Below are positions 1 to 7,479 of a stretch of DNA of 25,267 nt, one piece after another; the first letter of the stretch is position 1, and the number at the start of each line of letters is the position of its first letter. The DNA comes from SIG452 sp045656345 (GTDB lineage Bacteria > Bacillota > Clostridia > UMGS1840), in NCBI GenBank assembly GCA_045656345.1, contig JAZOQZ010000033.1, positions 1-25,267 on the forward strand, in the 5' to 3' direction. The position numbers were made by a program, and so were the translations under genes. The notes beneath the pieces were generated by a model that saw only the letters and a list, made by a program, of their open reading frames with translations, was not told the DNA's origin and ran no database searches.

Positions 1-1
1 C

Positions 2-208
2 CAGGGCAAAAACTACGGTGTGTTCAAAAGCGATGTAGCAGAGTGTGTGGTGGAAGAATTACGTCCCGTAAGAGAAAAATATCTGCAGCTGCAAGGGGAT
101 AAAGCGTACTTAGAACAGATTTATAAAGCAGGTGCCGAAAAAGCACAGTTAGCTTCCCGCAAGATTTTAAGAAAAGTGTATAAGAAAATCGGCTTTATCG
201 AACGCTAA
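2..208 (+). CDS. trpS: Tryptophanyl-tRNA synthetase, C-terminal fragment (5' end outside window)
   Basis: The reading frame is open from the left edge to the TAA at 206-208 and gives about 68 residues. The segment with ELRPVREKY, a GAEKAQ stretch and the ending KILRKVYKKIGF matches the helical C-terminus of bacterial TrpS (typical pattern: VEALRPI...GAE+A...A...L..VY..VG). TrpS charges tRNA-Trp with tryptophan in the cytoplasm. The catalytic core with the HIGH and KMSKS motifs lies upstream of the window, so activity cannot be judged. The next gene starts 56 bases downstream with no clear terminator between them, so the two may be cotranscribed. Identification rests on the C-terminal tail only. 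Confidence 0.82.
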   Translation, partial: QGKNYGVFKSDVAECVVEELRPVREKYLQLQGDKAYLEQIYKAGAEKAQLASRKILRKVYKKIGFIER

Positions 209-264
209 CACCCAAAAGAATTCCCCCGTATCAAAACAATATTACATATAAAGGAGTATTCATT

Positions 265-1254
265 ATGAATAAGTATATCGGTCATCCGTCTCAGCTGGGC
301 GGTATTGAAGAAGTAACTTTGGCAAAAGGCAAAGGCAAGGGCATGAACCTTCTGCAGATTAAAAACACCAAGGCAATTGATTTAACCTTAGTGTGTGACA
401 GATGTATGGATATGTCCCGCTTATCTTATAAAGGCGTGAACTTGGGATGGTTCTCTCCTGCAGGATATGTGGCACCCGGTCTTTTTGATGATGCCAAAGG
501 CAAAGGTTTCTTGCAGAACTTCACTGCAGGATTTTTAACCACCTGCGGTCTGACTGCTGTTGGCGGTTCCTGCGAAGATGACGGCGAAAGCACTCCCATG
601 CACGGACTTATCAGCAACATCCCCTGCGACAGCTATAATTATTGGGAAACCGAAGACGAAATCATTGTGGAAGCAGTTGCAACCGAAGCATCCTTATTTG
701 CTTGCCACACTCAGATGAAACGTACTTATAAAATTTCCAAAACCGAAGACAAAATCACTTTGTCTGATGTGATTACCAATATCGGTAACAAAACTGCACC
801 TTCTCAGGTGCTCTACCACATCAACATAGGTTATCCTCTCTTGTCTGAAACTGCAAAAGTGATGATTCCCGAAATCTCCAGCAAACCCACTGCTGATGCA
901 TTCATTCCCAAATACGATATGAGAAAAACAATGGAAAAACCTCAGGCAGGCTTTGCGGAAGAATGTTATCTCTATGATGTGAAAGAAGAAAAGGGCAAAG
1001 CAAAAATCGGTATGTATAATCCCGATGCAAAAGTTGGCTTCACCATGAGTTTCTCCAAGGATTCTCTCCCCTTCTTAACCGAATGGAAAATGATGGGTGA
1101 ATATGAATATGTGCTGGGCTTAGAACCCGGTAACGCTTGGCCTTGCGGCAGAAATACAATGCGTGAAAACGGCGAGTTAAAATTCTTAGAGCCCGGCGAA
1201 TCCATTACCACTGAAATTGTTTTGGAATTTACCGACAAAGACTTCGATCTGTAA
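265..1254 (+). CDS. DUF4432 family protein (aldose 1-epimerase-like fold)
   Basis: A 329-residue cytoplasmic protein without signal peptide or membrane segments. The pattern of family DUF4432 is visible: an early DLTLVCDRCMDMSRLSYKG segment, GWFSPAGYV, a glycine/threonine-rich LTTCGLT followed by MHGLISNIP, a YHINIGYPLL segment and a late GLEPGNAWPCGR. DUF4432 proteins belong to the galactose-mutarotase-like beta-sandwich superfamily and are thought to act on sugars; the HGLISN, YHINIGYP and GLEPGN segments correspond to the usual sugar-binding positions. The substrate is unknown and no sugar-catabolic genes flank it here. AAAGGAG at 253-259 lies just ahead of the ATG at 265 and supports this start. 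It is followed almost at once by a terminator that is the first part of a longer structured repeat. Confidence 0.8.
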   Translation: MNKYIGHPSQLGGIEEVTLAKGKGKGMNLLQIKNTKAIDLTLVCDRCMDMSRLSYKGVNLGWFSPAGYVAPGLFDDAKGKGFLQNFTAGFLTTCGLTAVGGSCEDDGESTPMHGLISNIPCDSYNYWETEDEIIVEAVATEASLFACHTQMKRTYKISKTEDKITLSDVITNIGNKTAPSQVLYHINIGYPLLSETAKVMIPEISSKPTADAFIPKYDMRKTMEKPQAGFAEECYLYDVKEEKGKAKIGMYNPDAKVGFTMSFSKDSLPFLTEWKMMGEYEYVLGLEPGNAWPCGRNTMRENGELKFLEPGESITTEIVLEFTDKDFDL

Positions 1255-1257
1255 TTG

Positions 1258-1600
1258 ACGGCTTGTAAAAGCACACAGACCGCAAAAGGCATGGATTTTA
1301 TTCCATGTCTTTTTGTTTAAGGTGAAAATTTGTAGACACAAATTTTAATTAGAATGCCTTTTGCTATTCGCAAACCTCACCACTCGGCGTACCAATGTAC
1401 GCCTTCGGGCAACCCTTCGGTTCGGTTTGTAAATTCTGTGCCCTTTTCCTGCACCTTAGGTGGTGGCGGCTGGGTAAAAGGCGCACAATTCGTGAATCTC
1501 ACCGCTCGCTGTACACAAAGTACAGCTTCGGGAGGAGAAAACCGATGGTTTTCTTTCGATTCTCAAATTCTGCATCCTTTTCTCATCGCCTTACATATAG
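1258..1600 (+). repeat. Modular structured intergenic repeat, longest copy (terminator + hairpin + two three-way-junction units)
   Basis: This fills most of the 388-base spacer between the DUF4432 gene and trmB. Order of parts: CGGCTTG start, terminator 1284-1313, AAGGTGAAA, hairpin AAAATTTGT/ACAAATTTT (1325-1346), then unit A and unit B. In unit A an outer stem CAAACC (1371-1376)/GGTTTG (1424-1429) encloses hairpin GGCGTAC/GTACGCC (1386-1403) and hairpin AACC/GGTT (1411-1422). In unit B an outer stem AATTCGTGAATC (1487-1498)/GATTCTCAAATT (1558-1569) encloses GCTGTAC/GTACAGC (1508-1526) and GAAAACC/GGTTTTC (1537-1553); short arms AAGGCG/CGCCTT bound the unit. Reading frames crossing this region have no ribosome binding sites or recognisable domains. 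Related pieces occur at 8190-8300, 13709-13800 and 17384-17586. Confidence 0.75.
1284..1313 (+). terminator. Rho-independent terminator after the DUF4432 gene
   Basis: The stem GGCATGGA / TCCATGTC (one G-T pair) has a TTTTAT-type loop, is extended by A-T pairs and is followed by a T-rich run. The same terminator with altered sequence (GGCATAGGA / TCCTATGTC) follows carB-dapF at 13735-13764. Shared flanking sequence (CGGCTTG before it, AAGGTGAAA after it) shows that it is part of a repeated element. Confidence 0.8.
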
Positions 1601-1607
1601 GATAATA

Positions 1608-1639
1608 AAAAAACGAGATTCATTTGAATCTCGTTTTTT
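1608..1639 (-). terminator. Terminator of trmB (symmetrical stem)
   Basis: The perfect arms AAAAAACGAGATTC and GAATCTCGTTTTTT are separated by ATTT. The stem ends four bases before the trmB stop codon on the minus strand. Because both ends are A/T runs it can stop transcription from either side, including any read-through from the repeat region. Confidence 0.85.
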
Positions 1640-1642
1640 GTT

Positions 1643-2305
1643 TTATGTTCTGAATTTTGCCACTAACTTCTGTATTGGGTATCCCATACTTGAAAATCTG
1701 GTTTCGTATTCGGTCATAATATTTCCTTCGGGGTGTTCGTTGTGCAAATCAAAGGTTAAAAGCAACCATTCCATTCCGTATTCCTTGGTTTCCAAAAGCG
1801 AAAAACGGAATAAGCGCACATTGTCGGTCTTAAAATGGAGTTCTCCACCTTTTACCAGCACCGTTTCATATTTTTTTAAAAACAGCTTGTGGGTTAAGCG
1901 TTTTCTTCTGTGACGCCCTTTTGGCCAGGGGTCAGAGAAATTTAAGTAGATTCTTTCAATGCTGCCCGGTGCAAACATACTGTCCAACAGGTTGGCATCT
2001 AAGTTGGCAAACCGCAGATTAGAAATTCCTTCCGATTTGGTTGCCGCAATGGCAATCACGTCGGCACATTTTTCAAATGCGATATAGTTGATATGGGGAT
2101 TCTGTTTTGCCAATGTTGTGATAAAATCCCCTTTGCCAGCTCCGATTTCAATATGAACAGGATTTTTGTTGCCAAAAATCTTTTCGCAATCAAGATAATC
2201 CTGCACCGTGGCTTGTGAAGACTCCTCCACATCGGAAAAATCCAGGAAAAAATCTTTATAAAACTCCAGTCTGGTGGGGGTATTCTTTTTCTTTCGTAAC
2301 CGCAT
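1643..2305 (-). CDS. trmB: tRNA (guanine-N7-)-methyltransferase TrmB
   Basis: The product has 220 residues and forms m7G46 in the variable loop of tRNA using S-adenosylmethionine. The Rossmann motif HIEIGAGKGD lies at about residues 51-60 and the family hallmark NFSDPWPKGRHRRKRL at about 122-137, followed by a GGELHFKTDN segment. The start is placed at the ATG whose complement is at 2303-2305, giving the typical MRLRKKKN N-terminus; AAAAGGAA lies about 11 bases upstream. A longer reading of the frame (to 2368) would add 21 residues with no family support. The gene stands alone, convergent with the DUF4432 gene and divergent from spoIIE, and ends in its own terminator. Confidence 0.93.
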   Translation of the reverse strand: MRLRKKKNTPTRLEFYKDFFLDFSDVEESSQATVQDYLDCEKIFGNKNPVHIEIGAGKGDFITTLAKQNPHINYIAFEKCADVIAIAATKSEGISNLRFANLDANLLDSMFAPGSIERIYLNFSDPWPKGRHRRKRLTHKLFLKKYETVLVKGGELHFKTDNVRLFRFSLLETKEYGMEWLLLTFDLHNEHPEGNIMTEYETRFSSMGYPIQKLVAKFRT

Positions 2306-2465
2306 AGTAAACAAATTCCTTTTCTTAGTGTTGCTTTGTATTTTATCATAAAGCTTGTAAAAATACAATAGATTTTTCCGAAAAATCGGGAAGTGTTTCT
2401 CAAATTCTCCCCATTTGCCAAAAAAGGTCGAACGCTTTTTAAAAATTTGATAATTTCCCGACAGA

Positions 2466-2500
2466 TTGCAACACCTTTTTCATAAATTCTGTGCTATACT
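2466..2500 (+). promoter_or_regulatory. Candidate spoIIE promoter with wide -35/-10 spacing
   Basis: TTGCAA at 2466-2471 and TATACT at 2495-2500 are separated by 23 bases, too far for an ordinary sigma-A promoter. The spoIIE and spoIIG promoters of Bacillus subtilis also have unusually wide spacers (21-22 bases) and depend on Spo0A. Spo0A-box-like matches lie just upstream: GGTCGAA at 2426-2432 (6 of 7 to TGTCGAA) and CCCGACA at 2457-2463. The regulatory reading is inference. Confidence 0.45.
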
Positions 2501-2539
2501 GATGCAAATTGGAAAAAATTGGAAAAAGGAGTGATTGCT

Positions 2540-4864
2540 GTGAGTGTGATTCCGCTCATCAGGGACACTGCCAAAAAAATTGCAGTGAAAGAACCTAAGG
2601 AACAAAAACTGAAAAAAACCAAAAAAAGACGACATCAAAACAACATATGGGAGAAGGTGGTTTTCGGATTACTACATTTTTTCTTGTCCTTCTTTTTAGG
2701 TCGGACAAGCCTGTTTTTTGGGATCACTCCGTTTGGGGGTTCCATTCTTCTGGCAACGGGGGGCGGACTGCCCTCCTATGTGGGTGCCATGCTGGGAAGC
2801 TACACCTTAGGCGGTTACAGCAGTATGATTGCTATCTCCCTTTGCTTTTTTATAAAACAGTTTCTAAAAAGAGAGCGGTGGGACCTTTTTCTTATTTTGA
2901 TTTGTTTTACAGTTGTTTTTGCCGCAGAGCTTTTCACCACGGTTTGGCTGCCTGTTGACGTGATTGTGAAAGTGGTTTCTGTTCTTCTCACAATTTCAGG
3001 CTATTACATATTAAAAAAAGCATACCGTGCCCAGTTTGTGAAAGCGCAGGGGTTACAATTCACCAAAGACGAAACCTATTGCTCTTTGTTTATGCTCTTT
3101 GCCCTGATTTCAGGCATCCGTTCGGAAACGGTGGTTTTTCTGGTACGTTTTCACGATGTTCTCACATTCTGGATGATTGCTCGTGCCGCATATAGTTTCG
3201 GTATCGGCGGTGGCGCCGCAACAGGTGCCATTTTAGGGATTTTATCGGGGCGGCCTATGGAATTTGCCGCTCTTTCCATGTCGGTGTATTCCCTGTTTGG
3301 ATTTTTCACGGGAATTTTCTCCAAATTCAATAAGTTTACCGCTCTGTTGGGATTCTTCTTTTCCTATGTGTTTGCGGCGGCATACTTTCCCCAAACGGCA
3401 AACCTGGTTTCCCACCGTGATATTTTGTTGGCAGGATGTTTGTTTTTACTGATTCCGAACGGACTGTTGGAACCTTACTTTGACCGTTACCGTGACGGTG
3501 CCCCCGTGGCAAACCGAATGGCGGCAGAAAACGCCATCACCGTGGGCAGATTAGACCGTCTTGCCCGCTCCTTTTCGGGCTTGTCGGCAGAATTGGGACG
3601 CCACGAAAAAAAACTGGAAACTGCTTCATCGGTGAATGAGCAGACTCTTTATGATTTTGTGGGAGAACGGCTGTGTCGCTTTTGCAGTTTAAAACGTGCC
3701 TGTTGGCAGGAGCATCGGGAAGAAACTGCCGGGGGACTCACCGCAGGGATGAACCGTCTTGCCAAAAGCGGTAATTTGTCGCTTAAGCATCTGCCCGAAG
3801 GATTCCGCAAAAAATGCGTAAAAACAGAAAAGCTCATAGAAGCCCTGAAAAACTTTTACGAACTCACCCGATTAAACGCGCTCTGGAAACACCGTCTTTC
3901 CGAAAACACCAATGCTTTTCGGGCGCAGTTTCTGGAGCTTTCCGATATTATATGTCAGTTAAAGAAAAATATGGAAACCAACCGTTATTTTGATGCACCT
4001 CTGTCGGCGGAGCTATACAGTGCGCTTGGGAACGAGGGATATCTCATTCGGGAAGCATCTGTCTTTCATTCTCCTGAGGACCAGTATCTGATCAGATTGG
4101 AAATGACCGCCTGCAAGTATGGGGAAACCTGCTTTCCCACTTTAGAAAAAATCGCCACGGAGCTTCTGGGTGTCCCCATGACGGTGACGGAAGGCAATTG
4201 CGGACAACGGCGGTGCTCTTTGTTGTTAACCGAAGGAGACTTAGGAAACATCGAGCAAAAAATTCAGAGTTTTGCCAAAGAAGATTCGTCGGGAGACAGC
4301 TATCTCATTTCCCGCTTGAGCCGTCACCGTTATTTTATGGCGCTTTCCGACGGAATGGGAACAGGCAAAGAGGCGGGACAAGTGTCTTCTTCGGTGGTGA
4401 CCTTACTGGACGAAATGCTTCGGGCAGGTTTTTCGGGAGAATCGGCATTTTCCATGCTCAACTCTTTTCTGATTGCCTCTTCCCCTGCCTCTGCCACCTT
4501 GGATTTTGCCATTATTGACCTGAAAAAAATGACGGCAACTTTCGTGAAAACAGGTGCCTGTCCCACCTATTTAAAACGGAAAGACGAAGTAATCATCGTG
4601 GAAAACACTTCCCTTCCTGCAGGCATCCGTTCCAACAAGCCTTATGTGAAAACCCTTCACCTTTCCCATGGGGATATGCTGCTGATGGTGTCCGACGGCG
4701 TTTCGGATGCTCTGCCACAGGCGGACTGGGTGTACGGTGCCCTCCGGAAGTTTGTGTCTCATAATTTATCTGAAACGGTGGACTATCTGGCGTCCACTGC
4801 CTACGGAGCATCCCGGGAACATCCCGACGATATCACCGTGTTGGGGATAAAGATTCTGCCATAG
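2540..4864 (+). CDS. spoIIE: Stage II sporulation protein E (membrane PP2C phosphatase)
   Basis: A 774-residue protein that dephosphorylates SpoIIAA and so activates sigma-F in the forespore; it also localises to the polar septum. A basic cytoplasmic N-terminus (about 45 residues) is followed by a block of roughly ten hydrophobic segments to about residue 310, a central regulatory region with CxxC and CW (RFCSLKRACW), and a C-terminal SpoIIE/PP2C domain. Metal-binding motifs are SDGMGTG (Asp604), MVSDGVSDA (Asp719) and HPDDITVL (Asp763/764). The start is GTG at 2540, eight bases after AAAGGAG (2525-2531); the longer TTG-initiated frame at 2519 would place that ribosome binding site inside the coding sequence. 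It stands alone rather than beside ftsH or tilS as in Bacillus. Its presence implies an endospore former. Confidence 0.95.
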   Translation: MSVIPLIRDTAKKIAVKEPKEQKLKKTKKRRHQNNIWEKVVFGLLHFFLSFFLGRTSLFFGITPFGGSILLATGGGLPSYVGAMLGSYTLGGYSSMIAISLCFFIKQFLKRERWDLFLILICFTVVFAAELFTTVWLPVDVIVKVVSVLLTISGYYILKKAYRAQFVKAQGLQFTKDETYCSLFMLFALISGIRSETVVFLVRFHDVLTFWMIARAAYSFGIGGGAATGAILGILSGRPMEFAALSMSVYSLFGFFTGIFSKFNKFTALLGFFFSYVFAAAYFPQTANLVSHRDILLAGCLFLLIPNGLLEPYFDRYRDGAPVANRMAAENAITVGRLDRLARSFSGLSAELGRHEKKLETASSVNEQTLYDFVGERLCRFCSLKRACWQEHREETAGGLTAGMNRLAKSGNLSLKHLPEGFRKKCVKTEKLIEALKNFYELTRLNALWKHRLSENTNAFRAQFLELSDIICQLKKNMETNRYFDAPLSAELYSALGNEGYLIREASVFHSPEDQYLIRLEMTACKYGETCFPTLEKIATELLGVPMTVTEGNCGQRRCSLLLTEGDLGNIEQKIQSFAKEDSSGDSYLISRLSRHRYFMALSDGMGTGKEAGQVSSSVVTLLDEMLRAGFSGESAFSMLNSFLIASSPASATLDFAIIDLKKMTATFVKTGACPTYLKRKDEVIIVENTSLPAGIRSNKPYVKTLHLSHGDMLLMVSDGVSDALPQADWVYGALRKFVSHNLSETVDYLASTAYGASREHPDDITVLGIKILP

Positions 4865-4969
4865 GCAAAAATTTTAAAGAATAAAGAAGAAAAAAGGTAG
4901 TGGAAAAAGCCTGCATGATAATGTGCCCGAAAAGGCACCACCATTTTTATTCTTGATTATTTCCATAAA

Positions 4970-5000
4970 AAAAACTGCGGTGAATTTCACCGCAGTTTTT
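4970..5000. terminator. Bidirectional terminator between spoIIE and ireB
   Basis: The arms AAAAACTGCGGTGA and TCACCGCAGTTTTT are perfect complements around ATT, with A and T runs on either side. It serves both converging genes. A weaker stem, GTGCC/GGCAC with loop CGAAAA followed by CACCATTTTT (about 4920-4947), precedes it and could also act for spoIIE. Confidence 0.88.
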
Positions 5001-5007
5001 CGTTTTC

Positions 5008-5247
5008 TTAATTTAAATAGGCACGGAACAGCTCTTCTAAAATATCGTCCCGTTCCAGTTTGCCAACCATGGCTCTTGCCCCGTTATGGCTGGTAATATA
5101 GGTGGGGTCTCCCGAAAGCACGTAACCAACCAACTGATTGATGGGATTATAACCCTTCTCTTTCAGAGACTGATACACGGAATGTAAAATCTCAGGGATA
5201 TTTTTTTCGTCATCTTTGGGAATCTGCACCATTCTGGTTTCGCTCAT
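5008..5247 (-). CDS. ireB: IreB family regulatory phosphoprotein (UPF0297)
   Basis: A 79-residue protein matching the UPF0297/IreB family: KEKGYNPINQLVGYVLSGDP, then a YITSHNGAR segment and a KLERDDILEELFRAYL ending. In Enterococcus, IreB is a substrate of the IreK Ser/Thr kinase and is linked to cephalosporin resistance; its role here is inferred from family only. The ATG (complement 5245-5247) lies nine bases after AAAGGA; the longer frame to 5274 lacks support. In many Firmicutes ireB sits beside ruvX and a DUF1292 gene; here those two are about 11 kb away. A strong promoter is visible upstream. Confidence 0.92.
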   Translation of the reverse strand: MSETRMVQIPKDDEKNIPEILHSVYQSLKEKGYNPINQLVGYVLSGDPTYITSHNGARAMVGKLERDDILEELFRAYLN

Positions 5248-5288
5248 GGGAATCCGTCCTTTCCGCCAACGCATTGTTTTATGGGCTT

Positions 5289-5317
5289 ATTATATCATAT
5301 TTCTTCAGAGATTTCAA
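5289..5317 (-). promoter_or_regulatory. Promoter of ireB
   Basis: On the minus strand, TTGAAA (complement of 5312-5317) and TATAAT (complement of 5289-5294) are separated by 17 bases and point into ireB. It is back to back with the rpsB promoter. Confidence 0.8.
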
Positions 5318-5428
5318 CTGTTTTTTCATATTTTTTACAGAATCGGTATGAAAAATCTTTTCCTTGGACAGGCTTTTTTGCACAAAAGCAAAAAAAATAA
5401 AAAAATTTAAAAAAATTACCAAAAAAAC

Positions 5429-5457
5429 TTGATTTTTGAAAAAAGGTATGCTATAAT
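5429..5457 (+). promoter_or_regulatory. Promoter of rpsB
   Basis: TTGATT (5429-5434) and TATAAT (5452-5457) have a 17-base spacer, with an extended -10 TG at 5449-5450. It lies behind an A-rich stretch that resembles an UP element, as expected for a ribosomal protein operon. Confidence 0.85.
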
Positions 5458-5469
5458 AGTCGAGAATTC

Positions 5470-5565
5470 GCACGCGCCCTTATACAAACCCGGTGACAAA
5501 GTTAAATTTTTTCATGGCTTTGTTCGTTTGTAAGTACAGCATTTCGAGTGCTTTACGCGGCGCCG
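5470..5565 (+). promoter_or_regulatory. Structured rpsB leader (candidate S2 autoregulatory leader)
   Basis: Nested complementary arms are visible: outer GCGCC (5474-5478)/GGCGC (5559-5563); then ACAAAC (5484-5489)/GTTTGT (5526-5531); then ACAAAG (5496-5501)/CTTTGT (5518-5523); plus a separate hairpin AGCA/TGCT (5538-5552). The fold lies between the promoter and the ribosome binding site of rpsB. Autoregulatory leaders for S2 are known in other bacteria; binding of S2 here is inference. Together with the two promoters it accounts for the 344-base spacer between ireB and rpsB. Confidence 0.6.
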
Positions 5566-5591
5566 AGGAACAACCAGAAAGGAAAATTATC

Positions 5592-6320
5592 ATGAGCAAC
5601 GTAATCTCCATGAAACAATTACTCGAAGCAGGTGTTCACTTCGGTCATCAGAGCAGAAGATGGAACCCCAAAATGGCTCCGTACATCTTCACCGAAAGAA
5701 ACGGAATCTACATCATCGACCTGCAGAAAACTCTGAAAAAAGTAGAAGAAGCTTACTACTTTGTTAGAGACATCGCAGCTCAGGGCGGTGAAATCCTGTT
5801 TGTTGGTACCAAAAAACAGGCTGCAGACGCTGTAAAAGCAGAAGCTGAAAGAATCGGTATGTACTATGTAAACGCTAGATGGTTAGGCGGTATGTTAACC
5901 AACTTCAAAACCATCCGCAGAAGAATTGACAGACTCTTCCAGTTAAACAAAATGGAAGAAGATGGTACCTTTGATTTACTTCCCAAAAAAGAAGTTATCA
6001 AATTAAACTTAGAAAGAGAAAAATTAGAAAAATACCTGGGCGGTATCAAAAACATGAAAAAGCTCCCCAGCGTTCTGTTTGTTGTTGACCCCAGAAAAGA
6101 AAGAAATGCAATCTTAGAAGCAAAAAGATTAAACATTCCTGTTGTTGCAATTGTTGATACCAACTGTGATCCCGATGAAGTTGATTACGTGATCCCCGGT
6201 AACGACGATGCAATCCGCGCTGTTAAACTGATTGCTGAAACCATGGCAAACGCTATGATCGAAGGCAGAGAAGGCGCAGCAGTTGCTATGGAAGAAGAAA
6301 CCGACGAAGCAGCTGAATAA
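5592..6320 (+). CDS. rpsB: 30S ribosomal protein S2
   Basis: A 242-residue component of the small ribosomal subunit. Typical segments are MKQLLEAGVHFGHQSRRWNP near the N-terminus, YIFTERNGIYIIDLQKT, WLGGMLTNFKTI, and PVVAIVDTNCDPDEVDYVIPG, followed by an acidic tail. The ATG at 5592 follows AAAGGA (5578-5583) by eight bases. A longer frame from a GTG at 5493 exists but runs through the folded leader and adds residues foreign to S2, so it is rejected. It is the first gene of rpsB-tsf, a pairing conserved across bacteria. Confidence 0.97.
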   Translation: MSNVISMKQLLEAGVHFGHQSRRWNPKMAPYIFTERNGIYIIDLQKTLKKVEEAYYFVRDIAAQGGEILFVGTKKQAADAVKAEAERIGMYYVNARWLGGMLTNFKTIRRRIDRLFQLNKMEEDGTFDLLPKKEVIKLNLEREKLEKYLGGIKNMKKLPSVLFVVDPRKERNAILEAKRLNIPVVAIVDTNCDPDEVDYVIPGNDDAIRAVKLIAETMANAMIEGREGAAVAMEEETDEAAE

Positions 6321-6338
6321 TTAGAAACTGATTTTCAT

Positions 6339-6369
6339 GAAAATAGGCAACACTCGCTTGCCTATTTTC
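6339..6369 (+). terminator. rpsB-tsf intergenic hairpin (attenuator-like)
   Basis: The 12-bp arms GAAAATAGGCAA and TTGCCTATTTTC surround a seven-base loop. There is no T-run after the stem, so complete termination is doubtful. It may stabilise the rpsB message or reduce tsf expression relative to rpsB. Confidence 0.6.
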
Positions 6370-6398
6370 CATATCATAACAAAAAGGAGAATTTAATT

Positions 6399-7286
6399 AT
6401 GGTTACACCTCAGATGGTTAAAGAATTAAGAGAAATCACCGGTTGCGGTATGATGGATTGTAAAAAAGCATTATCCGAAACCAATGGCGATATGGAAAAA
6501 GCAATTGAATTTTTAAGAGAAAAAGGTTTAGCAGCTGCAGCGAAAAAAGCTGGCAGAATTGCTGCTGAAGGTATCGTTTCCGATTACACCTGCGACGGCG
6601 TTGGCGTTATTATCGAAGTTAACTCCGAAACCGACTTCGTTGGTAAAAACGCAGATTTCCAGACTTTCGTAAAAGATCTGGCTGAAATCGTTGCAAAAGA
6701 AAATCCCGCTGATGTTGCTGCACTGATGACCTTAGCATACAAAGATTCCGGCATGAGCGTTGAAGAAATGTTAAGAGATAAAATCTTAACCATCGGCGAA
6801 AACATGACCATCAGAAGATTTGAAAGATATGAAGGCGCTGTTGCTACCTATATCCACGGCGGCGGCAGAATCGGTGTTATGGTTCAGGCTGAAAACGCTT
6901 TAGACGGCGATGCTTATGAAGCAGCTCGTGATGCAGCTATGCAGATTGCAGCAATCAACCCCACCTATTTAGACAAATCCACCGTTCCCGCAGAAGATAT
7001 CGAAAAAGAAAAGAAAATCTTAATCGAACAGATCAAAAACGATCCCAAATCTGCAGGTAAACCCGACCAGATTATCGAAAAAATGGTTATGGGCAGAATT
7101 TCTAAATTCTACACCTTAAACTGCTTAAACCAGCAGGAATTCGTAAAAGATTCCGACAAAACCGTGGAACAGTATTTAGCTTCCAAAGGCGTAAAACTGG
7201 TGAAATTTGTTCGTTTTGAAAAAGGCGAAGGCTTAGAAAAGAAAGTTGACAACTTTGCAGAAGAAGTTGCAAATATGTCCAAATAA
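6399..7286 (+). CDS. tsf: Translation elongation factor Ts
   Basis: A 295-residue guanine nucleotide exchange factor for EF-Tu. The N-terminal UBA-like segment contains LREITGCGMMDCKKAL, and the core contains VIIEVNSETDFVGKN, which includes the TDFV motif that inserts into EF-Tu. A coiled region and a C-terminal SKFYTLNCLNQQEFVKDS complete the long-form architecture. AAAAGGAG precedes the ATG at a normal distance. Arginine codons are nearly all AGA and usage is strongly biased, as in rpsB, consistent with high expression. It is followed by a strong terminator. Confidence 0.97.
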   Translation: MVTPQMVKELREITGCGMMDCKKALSETNGDMEKAIEFLREKGLAAAAKKAGRIAAEGIVSDYTCDGVGVIIEVNSETDFVGKNADFQTFVKDLAEIVAKENPADVAALMTLAYKDSGMSVEEMLRDKILTIGENMTIRRFERYEGAVATYIHGGGRIGVMVQAENALDGDAYEAARDAAMQIAAINPTYLDKSTVPAEDIEKEKKILIEQIKNDPKSAGKPDQIIEKMVMGRISKFYTLNCLNQQEFVKDSDKTVEQYLASKGVKLVKFVRFEKGEGLEKKVDNFAEEVANMSK

Positions 7287-7297
7287 TTATTAAAATT

Positions 7298-7333
7298 AAA
7301 ATGGCAAGCACCAATATGATGCTTGCCATTTTT
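7298..7333 (+). terminator. Terminator of the rpsB-tsf operon
   Basis: ATGGCAAGCA (7301-7310) pairs with TGCTTGCCAT (7320-7329); flanking A and T runs extend the stem and give the T-tract. It implies that pyrH downstream has its own promoter, though no clear -35/-10 pair was found for it. Confidence 0.88.
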
Positions 7334-7338
7334 ACGGC

Positions 7339-7395
7339 ACACCCCCTCGGGTGTTCTTCCCGGCAGCCATTGGCTGTTTTCCCGGCTTACGCCGG
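7339..7395 (+). promoter_or_regulatory. Three consecutive small hairpins upstream of pyrH
   Basis: Three G+C-rich hairpins follow in series: ACACCC/GGGTGT (7339-7354), CAGCC/GGCTG (7364-7376) and CCGGC/GCCGG (7382-7395). They sit in the spacer between the tsf terminator and the pyrH ribosome binding site. Function is unknown; this could be an element from another repeat family or part of the pyrH leader. Confidence 0.4.
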
Positions 7396-7479
7396 AGGTT
7401 CTCTCAAACTGACAGAGGACAAGTTAAAAATGGAAAAGAAAACAGTGATATGTGTGATATAGAGAGAGGAGTACATCAA

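Noticed and set aside
1354..1913. Two overlapping plus-strand frames in the spacer after the DUF4432 gene
   Set aside because: They cover the structured repeat and the antisense of trmB; no ribosome binding site and no family resemblance.
2519..2539. TTG start of spoIIE
   Set aside because: The ribosome binding site AAAGGAG lies inside this extension; GTG at 2540 fits it.
5493..5591. Upstream GTG extension of rpsB
   Set aside because: It crosses the folded leader and adds 33 residues absent from S2; the ATG at 5592 has a good ribosome binding site.
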